The notes beneath the pieces are model-generated. The model worked only from the letters and a program-made list of their open reading frames with translations. It was not told the origin of the DNA and searched no databases. The position numbers and the translations under genes were made by a program. A stretch of DNA of 64,000 nt from Candidatus Nitrotoga sp. CP45 (GTDB lineage Bacteria; Pseudomonadota; Gammaproteobacteria; Burkholderiales; Gallionellaceae): the NCBI GenBank assembly GCA_945874105.1, contig CAMCFJ010000007.1, positions 1 to 64,000 on the forward strand, read 5' to 3'. Position 1 is the stretch's first letter. Each line of letters opens with the position of its first letter. Positions 61,559 to 64,000 of the stretch are shown one piece after another.

Positions 61559-61909
61559 TTATTTTGGTATTTCTTGCGACTTCGAACCAGGTGCATCGCC
61601 AGGTGTTAAAGCGGGTGCAGCTGGCTGCTGTGCCGACTTTGATACCTCATGCTTATCCATTACTCCATGAGGTTGCGAAGGGTTAGCATAAATGTAAGTC
61701 AGCGACATGCTGGTAATAAAAAATACTCCCGTAGCCACCGCCGTACTACGACTCAGAAAATTGGCCGAACCGCTCGAGCCAAATACACTCCCGGCTGAAC
61801 CTGTGCCAAAGGCAGCTCCCATATCCGCCCCTTTGCCATGCTGCATGAGCACCAGACCAACCAGCACTGTTGCAGCTATTACATGTAAAACCCAAATAAA
61901 AATTTCCAC
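61559..61909 (-). CDS. secG: preprotein translocase subunit SecG
   Basis: SecG is the small SecYEG subunit that helps SecA-driven export. The 116 residues comprise TM1 (MEIFIWVLHVIAATVLVGLV), the conserved LMQHGKGADMGAAFGTGSAG SVFGSSGSANFL loop, and TM2 (STAVATGVFFITSMSLTYIY). A Pro/Ala-rich tail follows. It sits between tpiA and tRNA-Leu, the standard place in betaproteobacteria. Confidence 0.95.
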   Translation of the reverse strand: MEIFIWVLHVIAATVLVGLVLMQHGKGADMGAAFGTGSAGSVFGSSGSANFLSRSTAVATGVFFITSMSLTYIYANPSQPHGVMDKHEVSKSAQQPAAPALTPGDAPGSKSQEIPK

Positions 61910-61932
61910 GTACTACTCCAAAAAAATCGAAT

Positions 61933-62688
61933 TTATTTTTGCCCGGCGTTGCAAATAGCCAAGAAATCTTGAGCAACCAAGGATGCGCCACCAACCAGCC
62001 CACCATCAATGTCCGGCATGGCGAACAGTTCAGCAGCGTTGGAGGCATTAACACTGCCGCCGTAAAGTATACACAAAGCTTGACCAAACTCCTCATCTAA
62101 ACCGGCGATACGTTTGCGTATAAAAGCATGTACCTCTTGTGCCTGTTCTGGCGAAGCGGTCTTGCCAGTACCTATTGCCCAGATTGGCTCATAGGCGATG
62201 ACAGCAGTACGGAACGACTGTACACCGCACAGCTTGATAATTTCGGCCAGTTGTTCCGCTACCACTGCTTCTGTAGTACCGGCTTCACGCTGCGCCAAAG
62301 TTTCGCCGACACAAATAATGGGCGTCAACTCTGCTTTTTGAACCGCAGCGAATTTTTCCGCCACCAGTTGACTACTTTCACCGAACAGGCTGCGTCGTTC
62401 AGAATGTCCAACGATCACATAATTGCAGCCAAAATCATGCAACATGGAAACCGACACCTCGCCGGTGTAGGCTCCTTTATCTGCTTGATGCACATTCTGC
62501 GCCCCCCATTTTATCGGGGTGCCATGCAGCAGTGATTGCGTTTGTGCAAGATAAGGGAAAGGCACGCACACTGCGCAATCCACTCCCGACATTTGCGCTA
62601 CGCCATTCGCCACCTCTGTCAACAAAGCCTCATTCTTGGTCAGCGCCCCATTCATCTTCCAATTTCCGACAATGAATTTGCGTTGCAT
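61933..62688 (-). CDS. tpiA: triosephosphate isomerase
   Basis: The enzyme interconverts dihydroxyacetone phosphate and glyceraldehyde-3-phosphate. From the ATG at 62688 the 251 residues begin MQRKFIVGNWKMNGALTKNE, with the catalytic Lys in NWKMNG. The His is in YVIVGHSERRSLFGE, the Glu in VIAYEPIWAIGTGKTASPEQ AQ, and the phosphate loop is ILYGGSVNASNA ... DGGLVGGASL. Family length is about 250. It is the first gene of the block that runs on through secG, tRNA-Leu and nuo. The longer frame to 62751 adds a non-family leader. Confidence 0.96.
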   Translation of the reverse strand: MQRKFIVGNWKMNGALTKNEALLTEVANGVAQMSGVDCAVCVPFPYLAQTQSLLHGTPIKWGAQNVHQADKGAYTGEVSVSMLHDFGCNYVIVGHSERRSLFGESSQLVAEKFAAVQKAELTPIICVGETLAQREAGTTEAVVAEQLAEIIKLCGVQSFRTAVIAYEPIWAIGTGKTASPEQAQEVHAFIRKRIAGLDEEFGQALCILYGGSVNASNAAELFAMPDIDGGLVGGASLVAQDFLAICNAGQK

Positions 62689-62722
62689 TTTAACTGAGCC
62701 TTTCAAAACAACGAAGCCGAGT

Positions 62723-62751
62723 ATGCTACCCGTGAAAATACAAACGGTCAA
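62723..62751 (-). promoter_or_regulatory. candidate promoter ahead of tpiA-secG-tRNA-Leu-nuo
   Basis: On the minus strand TTGACC (62751-62746) and TAGCAT (62728-62723) are 17 bases apart, about 35 bases before the tpiA ATG. Only 4 of 6 bases match in the -10. Confidence 0.4.
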
Positions 62752-63066
62752 TCTTACTGCCGACTGTTGCGATGCAGCGTGAGGAAGATAGCTGTCACAC
62801 CTTCGGTTGCCTGTCTACAACCCGAAACCGCCGTGCTGCTCGGGCTTGCAGGTAATATCTATTCTTACATTATCAAGTTATTTTAGTTTGATCTGGGTCC
62901 AAATGCGCGACAGTATGCGGCGCTGATGGCGATTCAGATCGTGTAGCATTTCCAGCCGGGATTGTTGCGCGCAGTTGGGAAATATAGCTCTGAACTCAAC
63001 CCCGAAGAATGACTGAATGCAGATCTCAAATACGTCATCATTTCAACTGCTGGTGGCGGGCAGCCA
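62752..63066. other. intergenic region with a decayed IS630-type transposase tail
   Basis: There is no intact gene. On the plus strand 62977-63030 reads GKYSSELNPEE, a stop, then LNADLK. This is the YSPELNPDE-LNADLK signature found near the end of IS630-family DDE transposases, interrupted by TGA. Upstream the frame is broken. The remainder shows nothing I recognise. Confidence 0.45.
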
Positions 63067-63435
63067 TCACGGTTTTTCCGAAGCCAAGATCCCGATGCGG
63101 TATTTGACCAGCAATTCGTCAGCATAGGAGGAGTGCGGACGCCCTTTGGTCTTGGTGTTATAAGCTTCGGTCGCTTCCTTGCCACACCAGGGAAGAAGGA
63201 TATCTGGTCGCGATGGATGTTCGGGCAAATAAGTGCTTAAATCATAGACATTACCGCGAATGGACACCCAGCAATTTTCGGGTGCTGTATGTTTGGCCAA
63301 TTCAGTCGGTGAAATCAATTTATCAACAGCGATAGCGGCGATTTTCTCAGCAGGTGGCAACCACAGGCTCCCGGCCCAGAAAGCTGTCACCAGCACCCAG
63401 AAGATAAGCGTAGCGGATAGGTAGAGTCGGCGCAT
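63067..63435 (-). CDS. membrane-anchored cytochrome b5-like heme-binding protein
   Basis: The 122 residues start with a TM anchor or signal (MRRLYLSATLIFWVLVTAFW AGSLWL). A cytochrome b5-like domain follows: CWVSIRGNVYDLSTYLPEHP, ILLPWCGKEATEAYNTK and RPHSSYADELL. The two axial His would be those of PEHP and RPHSS. The usual His-Pro-Gly-Gly loop is His-Pro-Ser-Arg here, a notable change. The ATG shares one base with the stop of the flavoprotein gene (TAATG), so the pair is coupled and electrons probably pass between them. Confidence 0.8.
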   Translation of the reverse strand: MRRLYLSATLIFWVLVTAFWAGSLWLPPAEKIAAIAVDKLISPTELAKHTAPENCWVSIRGNVYDLSTYLPEHPSRPDILLPWCGKEATEAYNTKTKGRPHSSYADELLVKYRIGILASEKP

Positions 63436-64000
63436 TATCGAAAATCAAATTTTTCAAAGTGAATTTGGTGGGGCGTAACGCCTCGGTTGTGTAGATCTTT
63501 TCTAAGTGCTGCAACCATGCCCGGCGGCCCGCACAGATAGCACTCGTAATGTGCAAGCCCTTGAGTATCGGAAAGAAGGGAATTGAAATCAGGCGCTTCG
63601 TCGCCGGTTGCCAATGCCTTCAGGGAAAGCTGTTGATCCCCGTTGGCAAGGGCTCGTAGTTCTTGTAAAAAAGCTGCATCCACCTCGGTTCGATAAAGAT
63701 AGAGGAACGTTGTCGGCTGATTTACAGGGCCAGCCCGTAGCAATGCCAGGAAGGGAATAATACCGATGCCGCCGGCTACCCAGAGTTGCGGCGTTGGTGG
63801 CCGGTCAGCCAGAAAAGTTCCGAACGCGCCATGCACCCGTACCATCGTGTCGGGCTCGACAGACTGAATGTGCCGCGTACAATCGCCCAGGGCTTTGACC
63901 GCGATGCATATCTCATGATTGGCGCCAATCGAGCTGACAGTGAATGGGTGGAATTCCCCACAATCACGGAACGTCGGCCCCAAGAAGGCGACCAGAACAA
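63435..64000 (-). CDS. ferric-reductase-type ferredoxin reductase family protein (C-terminal part, runs off window)
   Basis: The visible 188 residues are an FAD/NAD(P)-binding reductase: the FAD motif FHPFTVSSIG, VHGAFGTFL, the NAD(P) loop LWVAGGIGIIPFLALLRA, FLYLYRTEVDAAFLQELR and the C-terminal YLCGPPGMVAALRKDL with FEKFDFR. It continues open to the window edge with no start, so the N-terminal half (membrane ferric-reductase domain in COG4097-type relatives) is outside. It likely moves electrons from NAD(P)H to iron or to the cytochrome b5-like partner encoded by the next gene. Confidence 0.83.
   Translation of the reverse strand, partial: VLVAFLGPTFRDCGEFHPFTVSSIGANHEICIAVKALGDCTRHIQSVEPDTMVRVHGAFGTFLADRPPTPQLWVAGGIGIIPFLALLRAGPVNQPTTFLYLYRTEVDAAFLQELRALANGDQQLSLKALATGDEAPDFNSLLSDTQGLAHYECYLCGPPGMVAALRKDLHNRGVTPHQIHFEKFDFR

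Overview
The window looks like a chromosomal segment of a betaproteobacterium. The gene content and the block tpiA-secG-tRNA-Leu-nuoA..N fit the Nitrosomonadales / Gallionellaceae-like branch, but no rRNA or marker here settles the genus. It mixes conserved housekeeping blocks with an accessory region rich in short repeats.

1-10.6 kb is accessory. An IS30-family end has removed the 5' part of a dienelactone hydrolase gene. It is followed by an outer-membrane protein/Sel1-repeat pair, small metabolic or hypothetical genes (GNAT, cupin, monooxygenase-like, DUF1993), an AT-rich patch carrying a DUF6492-FkbM fusion and a DnaA-box-like inverted pair, a glycine-zipper lipid-envelope-type protein, DUF3135, and the 3' remnant of an acyl-CoA synthetase.

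10.8-33 kb is mostly core: tRNA-Asn; a 1255-residue coiled-coil/AsmA-like membrane protein with internal DNA duplications; aspC-type aminotransferase, uvrB, low-molecular-weight phosphatase, rne, rluC; an orphan ABC-2 permease; a truncated uracil-DNA glycosylase next to uvrC; pgsA; a tRNA-Pro/Arg/His cluster; a HAD phosphatase, sppA; and tesA placed head to head with an ABC ATPase/FtsX-type permease pair, with overlapping start codons.

33-46.5 kb is the region of greatest interest. After a porin come repeated 3' ends of the FtsX-type permease gene, three copies of an approximately 90-bp palindrome-ended repeat, a MITE with 43-bp perfect terminal repeats and a ParE/RelE-type toxin-antitoxin pair. 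Next is a tightly packed minus-strand operon that appears to encode a self-contained, divergent Hsp70 machine: a GrpE-like protein, an 835-residue Hsp70 with an inserted beta domain, an AAA+ ATPase, a one-TM protein with a duplicated Cys motif, a J-like protein lacking HPD and ending in PH-like repeats, and a further small protein. Direct copies of the same repeat bracket this operon. A patatin-like lipoprotein and a second Sel1 protein follow.

46.5-62.8 kb is one minus-strand block running tpiA, secG, tRNA-Leu(GAG), then all fourteen nuo genes in the order A to N (respiratory complex I), closed by a strong terminator. The last kilobase holds a cytochrome b5-like protein and the end of a ferric-reductase-type flavoprotein that runs off the window.
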